From Kordiimonas aestuarii (lineage in GTDB: Bacteria > Pseudomonadota > Alphaproteobacteria > Sphingomonadales > Kordiimonadaceae), in NCBI RefSeq assembly GCF_025574465.1, contig NZ_JAOBPP010000013.1:62001-126000 (forward strand): a DNA stretch of 64,000 nt. The letters are read 5' to 3'. Below the pieces are notes generated by a model. It searched no databases and was not told the DNA's origin. It saw only the letters and a program-made list of their open reading frames with translations. Numbering within the stretch: the stretch's first letter is position 1; the number at the start of each line of letters is the position of its first letter. Shown here one piece after another: positions 24,354 to 32,221 of this stretch. The translations under genes and the position numbers were made by a program.

Positions 24354-25145
24354 TTATTCCACCGGATTCGTGGTGATCACCTCGACGCCCATGTCACGCA
24401 AGCGGTGGGCAAAATCCGCGGGGATATTGGAGTCCGTGATAAGCCGGGTGATGGCGACGGGGTCCGCAATCTTGTGAAGGCATACGCGGCCGAATTTCGA
24501 GCTGTCGGTCACCACAATCACCTCGTTTGCGGCCTGGCACATCATTCGGTTGAGCGAGGCCTCGGGCTCATAATGCGTGGTGATGCCCTTGTCGATATCG
24601 AAGCCATCCACGCCGAGGAAGAGCTTGTCGATCAGCAGGTTCTTCATCGCATATTCGGCCTGTGTGCCATAGAAGGCCATATTCTTGCGCCTCAGGCTGC
24701 CACCCAGCATGATGAGTTGCAGCTTTTCGCAGCGCGTCAGTTCCGACATGATGCCGAAATCGTTGGTGACGGCGACAATTTCCATGTCGTCGTCGATACT
24801 CGCGGCAATCTTGTGCGTGGTGGTGCCGGAATCAAGAATGATACTGTCCCCGGGGGAGATATAGCTGGCGGCCAGTTTGCCGATCATGCTTTTCTCATCC
24901 GTATGACGCTGCTGCTTTAACTCCAGCGCGGCTTCGCTTCGGGGGCCGTGGCTGTCGTTCAGCAGCGCACCGCCATAGGAACGGGTTGCGATGCCCCGCT
25001 TGGCCAGAAACTCGAGATCCTTGCGGATGGTCTGCGTCGACACCGAAAAAATATCCGCCAGTGTCAGTACCTGTACGCTGCCTTGCCGGCGCAGCATATC
25101 GATTATTCGTTCGCGTCTGCTGCTGGTGTCCCGCACTGCCTGCAA
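24354..25145 (-). CDS. agaR: DeoR-family transcriptional repressor (AgaR-like)
   Basis: A 263-residue regulator. The N-terminal DeoR winged helix is complete (ERIIDMLRRQGSVQVLTLAD, then VSTQTIRKDLEFLAKRG and ATRSYGGALL). The C-terminal phosphosugar-sensing domain shows DSIILDSGTTTHKIA, VTNDFGIMSELT, MLGGSLRRKNMAFYG and VVTDSSKFGR. By family and position it should repress the GalNAc locus and release DNA on binding a sugar phosphate such as galactosamine- or tagatose-phosphate. It is convergent with the kinase gene; only one base separates the two stops. I could not identify a repeated operator by eye upstream of the receptor. Confidence 0.9.
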   Translation of the reverse strand: MQAVRDTSSRRERIIDMLRRQGSVQVLTLADIFSVSTQTIRKDLEFLAKRGIATRSYGGALLNDSHGPRSEAALELKQQRHTDEKSMIGKLAASYISPGDSIILDSGTTTHKIAASIDDDMEIVAVTNDFGIMSELTRCEKLQLIMLGGSLRRKNMAFYGTQAEYAMKNLLIDKLFLGVDGFDIDKGITTHYEPEASLNRMMCQAANEVIVVTDSSKFGRVCLHKIADPVAITRLITDSNIPADFAHRLRDMGVEVITTNPVE

Positions 25146-25420
25146 TTCCCGTAAAGCCAGATATCCTACTGCCAGTTATGGCGTGGGGCTTGAAGGTATA
25201 ACCTCTGTTTGGGGATGTAAATTCAATACTCGAAGACCGCACAGACCTCAGTTCAGTTTTAGAGCATTGTTGCGGGATAGCTTTTTGGATAGACCTTGGG
25301 GAATTTTGGGCGTTTGAAACGAGATGTTTAGCTGCTTCGATACGCTCAAGCTACGCTGGGGTGTTTATAAGGTATTGAAATATAAGGGGGTATGGTGCTG
25401 GTGCCAGGTATGTTCGCGGT

Positions 25421-25640
25421 GCTTTCAAGCGATATACAGAGGATGTGTCGCCCGCGAAGCGTGGAGAGCGCTGGGAGACAATTCGCCTGACCTCACTGTC
25501 GAAGGACCCGCTTAGCAAGGTCAAGATGCCCGAGCTTACCATGCGATACTTGGCAGAATTTCGGGACTAGAGGCTGAAAACGGCCAGCGGTTCGATGGTG
25601 AACCGGGAACGGATCCTTATATCTGCTGTGCTGGCCACCG
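25421..25640 (+). pseudogene. Decayed tyrosine-recombinase (integrase) N-terminal fragment
   Basis: Reading from 25421 gives AFKRYTEDVSPAKRGERW, then ETIRLTSLSKDPLSKVKM and LAEFRD, a TAG stop, and then in the same frame RLKTASGSMVNRERILISAV. This is the core-binding (SAM-like) domain of phage-type integrases, where RDARLK-VSG-TVNREL-LLSAV is the usual run. The TAG replaces one codon inside the domain, and the catalytic domain is absent because the chemoreceptor fragment begins at once. There is no plausible start. It is a remnant of a past integration event. Confidence 0.7.
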
Positions 25641-25642
25641 AG

Positions 25643-25860
25643 CTATTTCAGTGTTCGATAGAGGTCGATCCCCTCAGTAGAAAGTTTGCTTGCGGCTTCT
25701 GTGTTTTCGGAAAGGTCCGTCAAGTTGTGGTTGATGTCACTAACCGCTCCTGATGCTGTCTGCATGTTGGAAGATATCTTCTGAGTCACAGCGGATTGCT
25801 CTTCGATGGCCCCCGCAATATCCTTCTCACGTTTCTCCAAGGCAGTCTCGTGTAGGGGCA
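25643..25860 (-). pseudogene. C-terminal fragment of a methyl-accepting chemotaxis protein
   Basis: The minus-strand frame ends in a chemoreceptor tail: IAGAIEEQSAVTQKISSNMQ, then AVSDINHNLTDLSENTEAA and a stop after YRTLK. Only the end of the signalling domain (about 60 recognisable residues) remains. The upstream half of the open frame (25,860-25,945) is encoded by repeat copy C and is not receptor sequence. The receptor gene was therefore cut by the element and lacks its sensor, membrane and most cytoplasmic parts. It should be non-functional. Confidence 0.75.
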
Positions 25861-25863
25861 ATA

Positions 25864-26055
25864 TGAATTTCCAACTAATTCTGAGAACCATTGCAAATTT
25901 CCAGATATTTGTGAGAAAACGTCCACCTATTTCTGAGAATAGCATAAGGGAAATGGCGGAAATGCAGGTGGCCGTGTCCAGCTATTTCTGAGAACCCTCA
26001 TTGAGAGTTCTCAGAAAAACCCGGAAGATTCGCAGAAATACCTGGGTTTTCTGAG
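25864..26055 (+). repeat. Repeat family copy C
   Basis: The copy begins with tandem units (AATTTCCAACTAATTCTGAG, then AATTTCCAGATATTTGTGAG), followed by the shared AAAACGTCCACCTAT core and GTGTCCAGCTATTTCTGAGAAC. Then comes a perfect inverted 10-mer pair, TTCTGAGAAC (25,986-25,995) and GTTCTCAGAA (26,007-26,016), as if two element ends face each other across 11 bases. It lies directly against the truncated chemoreceptor fragment. It has the same orientation as copy B. The remaining 200 bases to the next gene (26,056-26,257) hold nothing I can identify. Confidence 0.65.
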
Positions 26056-26257
26056 ATGCCACTTTCCAAAATCCGAAAAGTTGTTTTTTACAGTGTTGGG
26101 CGGGCCACATGCCTGCCGACCCATCATCGCTCGATCCTCCCGCTTCTGACAGAAACAAGTGAATCAGAGCCTCAAACAGCATTCAACAAGAGTTTTTCAA
26201 CGAAATAGGTCATTGTCGGTCAGGATGCGGATATTGAGGGGAATACCAAGGCACCGT

Positions 26258-27388
26258 TCAGGCTGTTTCCCGCACAGGTTCCCTTTGGTTGAGGCTCTGG
26301 TATATTTCGGGCAAGGGATACAGAAAGATCCTGCCGAGCACCTCCAGCATGTCGAGCCATCGTTCAAAGGCGGTCGGCGAGGTCAGATATTGGGCTTCCG
26401 GCACAAATTTGCTCGACCAGCCCCCACTGTAGAGCCGGCATTCCGAGCAATCGATGTCAGGCGTACAGCATTTTGGCGTTATACTTTCAAGCTGGGCGTT
26501 GTGATAGCGCAAGGGGCGGCGTATACGCGACGCGCAATTGGTGGCAACGCCTTCTTCATCAAGTTGATACAGTGGACCGGGCTTGCAAATCCAGTCGGCA
26601 TAAGCTTCCGAAAACAAAACTGTGTCGGCGAAATTATCGAGAGACCAATAAAAGCTGTCCTTCAGCCTTTTCAGGCCATCATCATCAAAAACCGGCGCGC
26701 CCCGGCTGGCGGCAACCCGGTAAAAACGGTTGTCAGGTGCCTGATGCGCCTGAATTTTTTCCATATAGGTCTGCGTCGGCGAGAAAATGCTGAACGTAAG
26801 CGGGATGCCATGGTCCCTGCACATTTTAAGTACCTCTGGCACAGTGTGCAGGTTCCAGGGAGACAGGGTGAACAGCATGATGGCGCGTGGATCGCCTTCA
26901 TAGTTGCGCAGCGCTTTTTTTAACACCGACCCGCCCCGCAACTGGGTGTCGGTTTCCTTGTCACCCCATACAGATACCCCGATCCGGAACGGAATGTCCT
27001 TGTCGATCGGTATTGTGCCGTTGGTGCCGATCTTGCCGTAAGGAATTCGCCCAGCGGCGGCCCGAAGTCGGTCTTGCTCCAGCGCGGGCTCCGCCCCGAC
27101 AAAATAAGCCATGGAGACATTCCGCAGCTGCTCAGCTTCAAAAAACGCCTGCCAGGATTCGATTTTCTGTTCATCCTGTCGGGCGTTTCTATCCTTGTTC
27201 TCAAAATAATAACAACCTTCGCACCACAGGTTGCACCGTTGGCTCATTTCATAAAAGGCAGGTACCCTGAAAGCCCTCACTACCTGTTTGGCAAGGTCAT
27301 GGCGGACAGCCAAATCGGGACGGGCGTCAAGAATCCGGCGAATAGCTTCCAAGGTTTCACGGTAGTTCACGAAAGTATACTTTCCCAA
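26258..27388 (-). CDS. Radical SAM protein with Cys-rich C-terminus
   Basis: A 376-residue radical SAM enzyme. The [4Fe-4S] motif CxxxCxxC is present (CNLWCEGC, Cys52, 56, 59), preceded by MSQR. The core continues with a GxxPxL-like VGAEPALE and barrel motifs (TNGTIPID, RIGVSVWGDKETD). The last 130 residues contain many Cys, including CCTPDIDCSECRLYSGG, suggesting a SPASM/Twitch-like auxiliary cluster region. Such enzymes modify peptides or small molecules. The start is a TTG with weak upstream signals, so the N-terminus is uncertain. It is divergent from the TPR-glycosyltransferase-like gene 650 bases away. The substrate is unknown. Confidence 0.8.
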   Translation of the reverse strand: MGKYTFVNYRETLEAIRRILDARPDLAVRHDLAKQVVRAFRVPAFYEMSQRCNLWCEGCYYFENKDRNARQDEQKIESWQAFFEAEQLRNVSMAYFVGAEPALEQDRLRAAAGRIPYGKIGTNGTIPIDKDIPFRIGVSVWGDKETDTQLRGGSVLKKALRNYEGDPRAIMLFTLSPWNLHTVPEVLKMCRDHGIPLTFSIFSPTQTYMEKIQAHQAPDNRFYRVAASRGAPVFDDDGLKRLKDSFYWSLDNFADTVLFSEAYADWICKPGPLYQLDEEGVATNCASRIRRPLRYHNAQLESITPKCCTPDIDCSECRLYSGGWSSKFVPEAQYLTSPTAFERWLDMLEVLGRIFLYPLPEIYQSLNQREPVRETA

Positions 27389-28040
27389 ATGGCTGCTTTT
27401 AACCGGTGAACAGCGCCCCCCAATATCTTGGTCAAAAGCTTTAAAAAGTCAAAGCGGCGCAATTAGATAAGATTATCATACAAGTAGGCATAAATTCTGT
27501 GGCAGATCAAGCTATGTGCAGATGGAACAGCCAGTTATCAGCACCATGCCTGCCTGTCAGGGTCGTGGGGTCCGGACGTAAGGTATCGCCAGGCATAAGC
27601 GCGCCTCAGATTCAGGCTTTCCGGCCTGCCGATGACCAGGCGTTCCAGTTTCAACAGGTAAGCGACAGTCCATCCTTTAAGACAATCCGCGTCGCAGGAC
27701 GAATTAATCGATAAGGTGATGTGCGCGACCTCAAGAACAGCGGTGCCGTGGGTCATGGCGGCTGACCATTTGCCTTGTGCGGTGGTCCTATCGGGGATTC
27801 TCGTGCCCGGCGCGAAGGGTGATGGCTATTATATGGTAGGCACCATGAAAATACCGGGAATGTTGATTGAAAGATCAAGAGAGCTAAACACGCTGGCAAA
27901 AATGACAAATCAGCCCGGCAATCAACCGTTTATTATTATCCTGTTGAAATATCGGTCCTTGCTGAAATTAGTTTTTGAAAACGAGCAGGGTGCCTTAGGG
28001 TGGGCTAAATTGAGGACCGACAATTTGAGAGATTGTTACC
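27389..28040. other. 650-bp intergenic region between divergent genes
   Basis: No confident gene. A minus-strand 72-codon frame (27,538-27,756) begins with ATG and has a Cys near each end (SSCDADCLKGW and terminal WC). It would lie 150 bases upstream of the radical SAM gene, so a peptide substrate cannot be excluded, but it lacks a clear ribosome site. A plus-strand 113-codon frame (27,716-28,057) overlaps the next gene start and looks non-coding. The region 27,400-27,490 is AT-rich and may hold the divergent promoters. Confidence 0.4.
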
Positions 28041-29408
28041 ATGATAGCCCAAGCTGATCAGGTTGGACGTGCAAACCAGCGTGCCCGCGCGGCCGCAGGT
28101 CAGCGTGACTGGGTTACTGCTGCCGAAATGTGGGCGCTTTGGCGGCAAGAAAACCCGGCGGATGCTGAAGGGTATCTGGGGGGCATGGCCGCACTGCGTG
28201 GCCAAATGGATTCCGGGATGGAAAAAGAGGCATGTGCAAAAGCGTTCCGGTCTTTTGCCTTGGCTGTCACAGGTGTGTCAGTTGAAGACCATATCCGAAT
28301 GGGCGACTTTGCACGCCATCTGAAGGATTGGAACACGGCAGCCCGCATATATGCCGCTGTGAGGGCAAAATGGCCGGGCAGGCCCGAGCCGTATATCGCC
28401 GAGGCGCGCTGTCTGGAGAAACTGGGCCAATATGATCAGGCTTTTTATGTGCTTAGCTTGAAATTACGAACTGGCGATCCGGCCTTCCGGGACAAGGCGC
28501 GTGGCCTTCTTGCCGAATGTTTCAGGCAAATCGGACAAAACAGGTATAGGCACATGGTAGACGGCGTCGCACATGACCCGGCACGATATAGCGGCGCCAA
28601 GGTCGTGCTGCTTATGTATGCCGATGGTGAGCCTTATAGGAGCACAGCGCGGAAGCTGAAGGACTCGTTCCTCAAGCTTTGCCGGTTTGATTGCGAGGTC
28701 AGGATACTGGATCAGGTGGCAATACAGAAGCGCCCCTGGTTCGCTGAGCTGGAGCGCTGCAAAAATAATCCTGAACAAATTGGAAGCCGGGGCGGGTTCT
28801 ATAATGCATGGAAGGCCTATATCGTGAGAGATACCCTGAGGGACGTCTCCGAGGGTGATATGGTTTATTATGTCGATGCTTCGCGCCACTTTCTTCTCGG
28901 CTTTTACGAGGACATCAATTCGCTGTTCCGGCTGCAACACGATCATGATGAAACCCTGTTCGCAGGCGCGTTCAATGCGCGGCTCTCGCATGGTATCGGA
29001 TGGATGGGGGACCGGCCCGAACTATATGACGCGCTCGGGCTAGCGCAAGAGTATGATACCTACATGGCCTATCCTGCGCGGCTCAATTCATCTTTCCTGC
29101 TCAAGAAAAATGCTGCCACGATGGCCTTTGCTGAAGAATGGGCCTTGCATGCGGTTTACGAAACCATATCGCTTCATCATACCGCCGATCAGGCTATTTT
29201 TTCGGCGCTGGCTTATAAATACGGATTTTACGGCTACAATATTCAGGCGGATTCCGTGGCACAGTTTTTGGAAGATTCGCCCCATGTGTGGGCGAAAGAC
29301 CCAAATGTCGTGCATCGCATGGTCAATTCCTGTGTACCCTATTATGAGCTGTTTCGCGACCCGCGTCGCCCTGAGTTTTGGCCGGGCAATCTGGCGATAT
29401 GTGTCTGA
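28041..29408 (+). CDS. TPR protein with glycosyltransferase-like C-terminal domain
   Basis: A 455-residue protein. Residues 1-175 are helical TPR-like repeats (DWVTAAEMWALWRQENPADA, then NTAARIYAAVRAKWPGRPEP and GQYDQAFYVLS). From about 190 a sugar-transferase-like Rossmann part follows (KVVLLMYADGEPYRSTARKL), then KAYIVRDTLR, MVYYVDASRHF and HHTADQAIFSALAYKYGF. The aromatic-YVDASR block resembles the acidic metal site of nucleotide-diphospho-sugar transferases, and the HHTADQAIFSAL block recalls their C-terminal acceptor region. There is no signal peptide. It could glycosylate a surface protein or polysaccharide. The family name is tentative. Confidence 0.62.
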   Translation: MIAQADQVGRANQRARAAAGQRDWVTAAEMWALWRQENPADAEGYLGGMAALRGQMDSGMEKEACAKAFRSFALAVTGVSVEDHIRMGDFARHLKDWNTAARIYAAVRAKWPGRPEPYIAEARCLEKLGQYDQAFYVLSLKLRTGDPAFRDKARGLLAECFRQIGQNRYRHMVDGVAHDPARYSGAKVVLLMYADGEPYRSTARKLKDSFLKLCRFDCEVRILDQVAIQKRPWFAELERCKNNPEQIGSRGGFYNAWKAYIVRDTLRDVSEGDMVYYVDASRHFLLGFYEDINSLFRLQHDHDETLFAGAFNARLSHGIGWMGDRPELYDALGLAQEYDTYMAYPARLNSSFLLKKNAATMAFAEEWALHAVYETISLHHTADQAIFSALAYKYGFYGYNIQADSVAQFLEDSPHVWAKDPNVVHRMVNSCVPYYELFRDPRRPEFWPGNLAICV

Positions 29409-29492
29409 CGTGCAGCGGGGGATGTTGACGGCGCTGTGATAACGACACTGGGCTTTGGTCACTGGCCGACTATGCAATGGCATCGGATCGCA

Positions 29493-29540
29493 AGCACGCT
29501 ACCTATTCTTGACTAAACAGTCAGGAATAGGTAGCGTGCT
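29493..29540. promoter_or_regulatory. 48-bp near-perfect inverted repeat upstream of preT
   Basis: The left arm is AGCACGCTACCTATTCTTGA plus CT (29,493-29,514), the centre is AAAC, and the right arm (29,519-29,540) is the reverse complement with a single mismatch (21 of 22 paired). The inner palindrome TGACT-AAAC-AGTCA has the shape of a TetR-family operator (the pyrimidine regulator RutR binds a TTGACCA-type palindrome). It lies 15 bases before the preT GTG. It could be an operator, a cruciform, or a 5'-UTR hairpin; a T tract is absent, so it is not a classical terminator. Confidence 0.7.
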
Positions 29541-29555
29541 ATCGGGAGTGATCAT

Positions 29556-30911
29556 GTGGGGGTACTTATGACGCATAAGCTATGCGCTGCCGCTGAGGGT
29601 GTGGTCCTGACGGATGACGAGATTGCAGCCAATTTTGGCGACCTGCACAAACCCCTGAATGCGATTCAGGCTATGGCTGCTGCCGACCACTGCATCTATT
29701 GTTATGATGCGCCGTGCATTACGGCATGCCCCACCTCCATCGATATCCCCACATTCATTCATCAGATACGCACAAAAAATGTGGACGGTGCCGCGCGCAC
29801 AATCCTGAGCGAAAACATCATGGGCGGCACCTGTGCCCGCGCGTGCCCCACCGAAGTGCTGTGCGAACAGGCCTGCGTGCGCAACCATGGTGGCGAAGAA
29901 CCGGTCGAAATAGGCCTGCTGCAACGCTTTGCGATAGACCACTTGATGGCCAAGGGGGGCAAGCACCCGTTTGAACGCGCGTCCGCCACGGGCAAACGCA
30001 TTGCTGTGGTTGGTGCGGGGCCTGCCGGGCTTTCCTGCGCGCACCGTACCGCCATGCTTGGGCATTCAGTAACAATATTCGAGGCCAAACCCAAGGCGGG
30101 CGGATTGAATGAATATGGCTTGGCCGCCTATAAGATGATTGATGACTTTGCCCAGCGTGAGGTCGACTTCCTTATGGGAATTGGCGGGATTGAGATTAAC
30201 TATGCCCACCCGCTGGGCGGCAACCTCTCCCTGAGGGAGCTGCGCGACACCTTTGATGCAGTTTTCCTTGGCGTCGGGCTTGGTAATACCAACAGGCTTG
30301 GGCTTGACGGCGAGGACAAACATGGCGTCCTCGACGCCATCGACTTCATCGAAGAACTGCGCCAAAAGCGCAAGAAGGCCGACATGACGGTCGGCCAGGA
30401 TGTCGTTGTCATTGGCGGCGGTAATACGGCGATTGACGCGGCGGTGCAGGCGCGCGCGCTGGGTGCGGCCCATGTCACCCTTGTCTACCGACGCGGCGAA
30501 GATGCCATGGGCGCTACAAAGTTTGAAATTGATCTGGCGCGCACCAACGGCGTGGTGGTGGAGCCTTGGGCCAAGCCGACGGCCATTCTTGGTGGCAAGG
30601 CGGTCACCGGTATGGTGTTTGAGCGCACGGCACGGGATGCCAAATCTGGCAAATTGTTCGGGACGGGGGACACCTTTGAGGTGAAAGCCGACATGGTGTT
30701 GAAAGCCATTGGCCAGAAACTGGATGCGACCGCGCTTGACGGGCTTGACCTTGCCGCAGGCAAGATTTCGGTTCTTGATGGCTTTGTGACGAATATATCC
30801 GGCGTTTTTGCTGGTGGTGACTGTGTAAAATCTGGTGAGGACTTGACGGTACAGGCGGTGGAAGACGGCAAGCAAGCTGCTCACGCCATCGACGCCTATT
30901 TAAAAAGCTAG
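29556..30911 (+). CDS. preT: NAD-dependent dihydropyrimidine dehydrogenase subunit PreT
   Basis: A 451-residue flavo-iron-sulfur protein that passes electrons from NAD(P)H to PreA, allowing reduction of uracil or thymine to the dihydro form. The N-terminal cluster domain has CIYCYDAPCITACPTSIDIP and GGTCARACPTEVLCEQAC. The FAD site is IAVVGAGPAGLSCAHR. The pyridine-nucleotide site is VVVIGGGNTAIDAA. The final FAD block is GVFAGGDCV. The start may be GTG 29556 (GGGAG upstream) or ATG 29568. It is the first gene of the pyrimidine operon, and preA follows after 8 bases. Confidence 0.94.
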   Translation: MGVLMTHKLCAAAEGVVLTDDEIAANFGDLHKPLNAIQAMAAADHCIYCYDAPCITACPTSIDIPTFIHQIRTKNVDGAARTILSENIMGGTCARACPTEVLCEQACVRNHGGEEPVEIGLLQRFAIDHLMAKGGKHPFERASATGKRIAVVGAGPAGLSCAHRTAMLGHSVTIFEAKPKAGGLNEYGLAAYKMIDDFAQREVDFLMGIGGIEINYAHPLGGNLSLRELRDTFDAVFLGVGLGNTNRLGLDGEDKHGVLDAIDFIEELRQKRKKADMTVGQDVVVIGGGNTAIDAAVQARALGAAHVTLVYRRGEDAMGATKFEIDLARTNGVVVEPWAKPTAILGGKAVTGMVFERTARDAKSGKLFGTGDTFEVKADMVLKAIGQKLDATALDGLDLAAGKISVLDGFVTNISGVFAGGDCVKSGEDLTVQAVEDGKQAAHAIDAYLKS

Positions 30912-30919
30912 GAGCGGAC

Positions 30920-32194
30920 ATGGCTGATCTCGGATGTACGATTGCCGGAATTGAGAGCATTAATCCCTTCTGGCTGGCCTCAGCCCCACCGACAGATAAA
31001 TATTATAACGTGGTGCGCGCGTTTGAAGCAGGCTGGGGCGGTGTGGTCTGGAAAACACTGGGCGAAGACCCGCCTGTCGTGAATGTCGCCAGTCGATACG
31101 GTGTGCACCATGATGCGGGCCGCGGCGTTATAGGCATCAATAATATCGAATTGATCTCCGATCGTCCGCTTGAGGTAAACCTGCGCGAGATTGGACGTAC
31201 CCGCAAGGAATGGCCCGATCGGGTGATCATCGGTTCCATGATGGCGCCCATTGACGAACAGGCTTGGAAAGAGCTGGCAATCAAGATCGCAAATTCAGGC
31301 GTGCATGGTATAGAACTGAACCTCGGTTGCCCGCACGGCATGTGCGAGCGTGGCATGGGCTCTGCCATCGGGCAGGTGCCCGACATGGTGGAACAGACCA
31401 CGCGCTGGGTGCGTGAAGCGGTGGACCTGCCGGTTTTCACCAAGCTGACGCCCAACATCACCAACATCCTGTGGGCGGCTGAAGCGGCGAAAAAAGGCGG
31501 GGCGCATGCGGTCTCGCTTATCAACACCGTAAACTCGATTGTCTCTGTCGACCTTGACGCAATGGCACCAACACCTGTTGTGGGCGGCAAGGGAACGCAC
31601 GGCGGCTATTGTGGGGCGGCGGTCAAGCCCATCGCGCTTAATATGGTCGCTGAGATCGCACGGTCGCCTGACACCCGGGGCCTTGATATTTCAGCCATCG
31701 GCGGTATCGAGAACTGGCGCGATGCTGCGGAGTTTATCTCACTTGGCGCCAACGCGCTTCAGGTGTGCACGGCGGCCATGCTCTATGGCTTCCGCATTGT
31801 CGATGACATGATCGCGGGCCTGTCTGCCTTCATGGACGAAAAAGGCTATCGCAATATTGAAGAATTCCGAGGGCTGGCGACCAGAAACACGGTTGACTGG
31901 AATGCGTTGGATATGAACTTCGACACCAAGGCCTTCATCAACCCGGACAAGTGCATCGAATGCGGGCGCTGCCATATCGCGTGCGAGGATACGAGCCATC
32001 AGGCGATTGAATATCACGTTGCCGCCGACGGCAAGCGCAGTTTCACGGTGGTGGATGAAGACTGCGTGGGCTGTAACCTGTGCGCCATGATCTGTCCGGT
32101 GCCGGATTGTATCGAGATGCGGCCCGTTGATAACGGCAAACCCTATGTTTCCTGGCCCGAACACCCGCTCAACCCAATGAAAGCGGCACAATAA
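30920..32194 (+). CDS. preA: Dihydropyrimidine dehydrogenase subunit PreA
   Basis: A 424-residue catalytic subunit. The FMN barrel resembles dihydroorotate dehydrogenase (NPFWLASAPPTD, GWGGVVWKTLGEDPP, IELNLGCPHGMCERGMGSA with the active-site Cys, ISAIGGIENWRDA). The C-terminal ferredoxin domain has two 4Fe-4S motifs, CIECGRCHIACEDTSH and CVGCNLCAMICPVPDC. With PreT it reduces uracil/thymine in the cytoplasm. A GGAG element precedes the ATG. It is of normal length and complete. The fused ferredoxin part is what separates it from ordinary PyrD. Confidence 0.95.
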   Translation: MADLGCTIAGIESINPFWLASAPPTDKYYNVVRAFEAGWGGVVWKTLGEDPPVVNVASRYGVHHDAGRGVIGINNIELISDRPLEVNLREIGRTRKEWPDRVIIGSMMAPIDEQAWKELAIKIANSGVHGIELNLGCPHGMCERGMGSAIGQVPDMVEQTTRWVREAVDLPVFTKLTPNITNILWAAEAAKKGGAHAVSLINTVNSIVSVDLDAMAPTPVVGGKGTHGGYCGAAVKPIALNMVAEIARSPDTRGLDISAIGGIENWRDAAEFISLGANALQVCTAAMLYGFRIVDDMIAGLSAFMDEKGYRNIEEFRGLATRNTVDWNALDMNFDTKAFINPDKCIECGRCHIACEDTSHQAIEYHVAADGKRSFTVVDEDCVGCNLCAMICPVPDCIEMRPVDNGKPYVSWPEHPLNPMKAAQ

Positions 32195-32221
32195 AGCCAT
32201 AAAGCCTCAGGAGGACGATAC

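Noticed and set aside
6548..26257. Search for a second copy of the tRNA 3' end (attachment site) marking an integrated element
   Set aside because: I found no repeat of TCGAGTCCCTCCGGGCCC near 14 kb or 25 kb. The decayed integrase at 25.4 kb therefore cannot be tied to this tRNA.
27716..28057. 113-codon plus-strand frame before the TPR-glycosyltransferase-like gene
   Set aside because: It overlaps the next gene's start and lacks family signals. It is likely non-coding.
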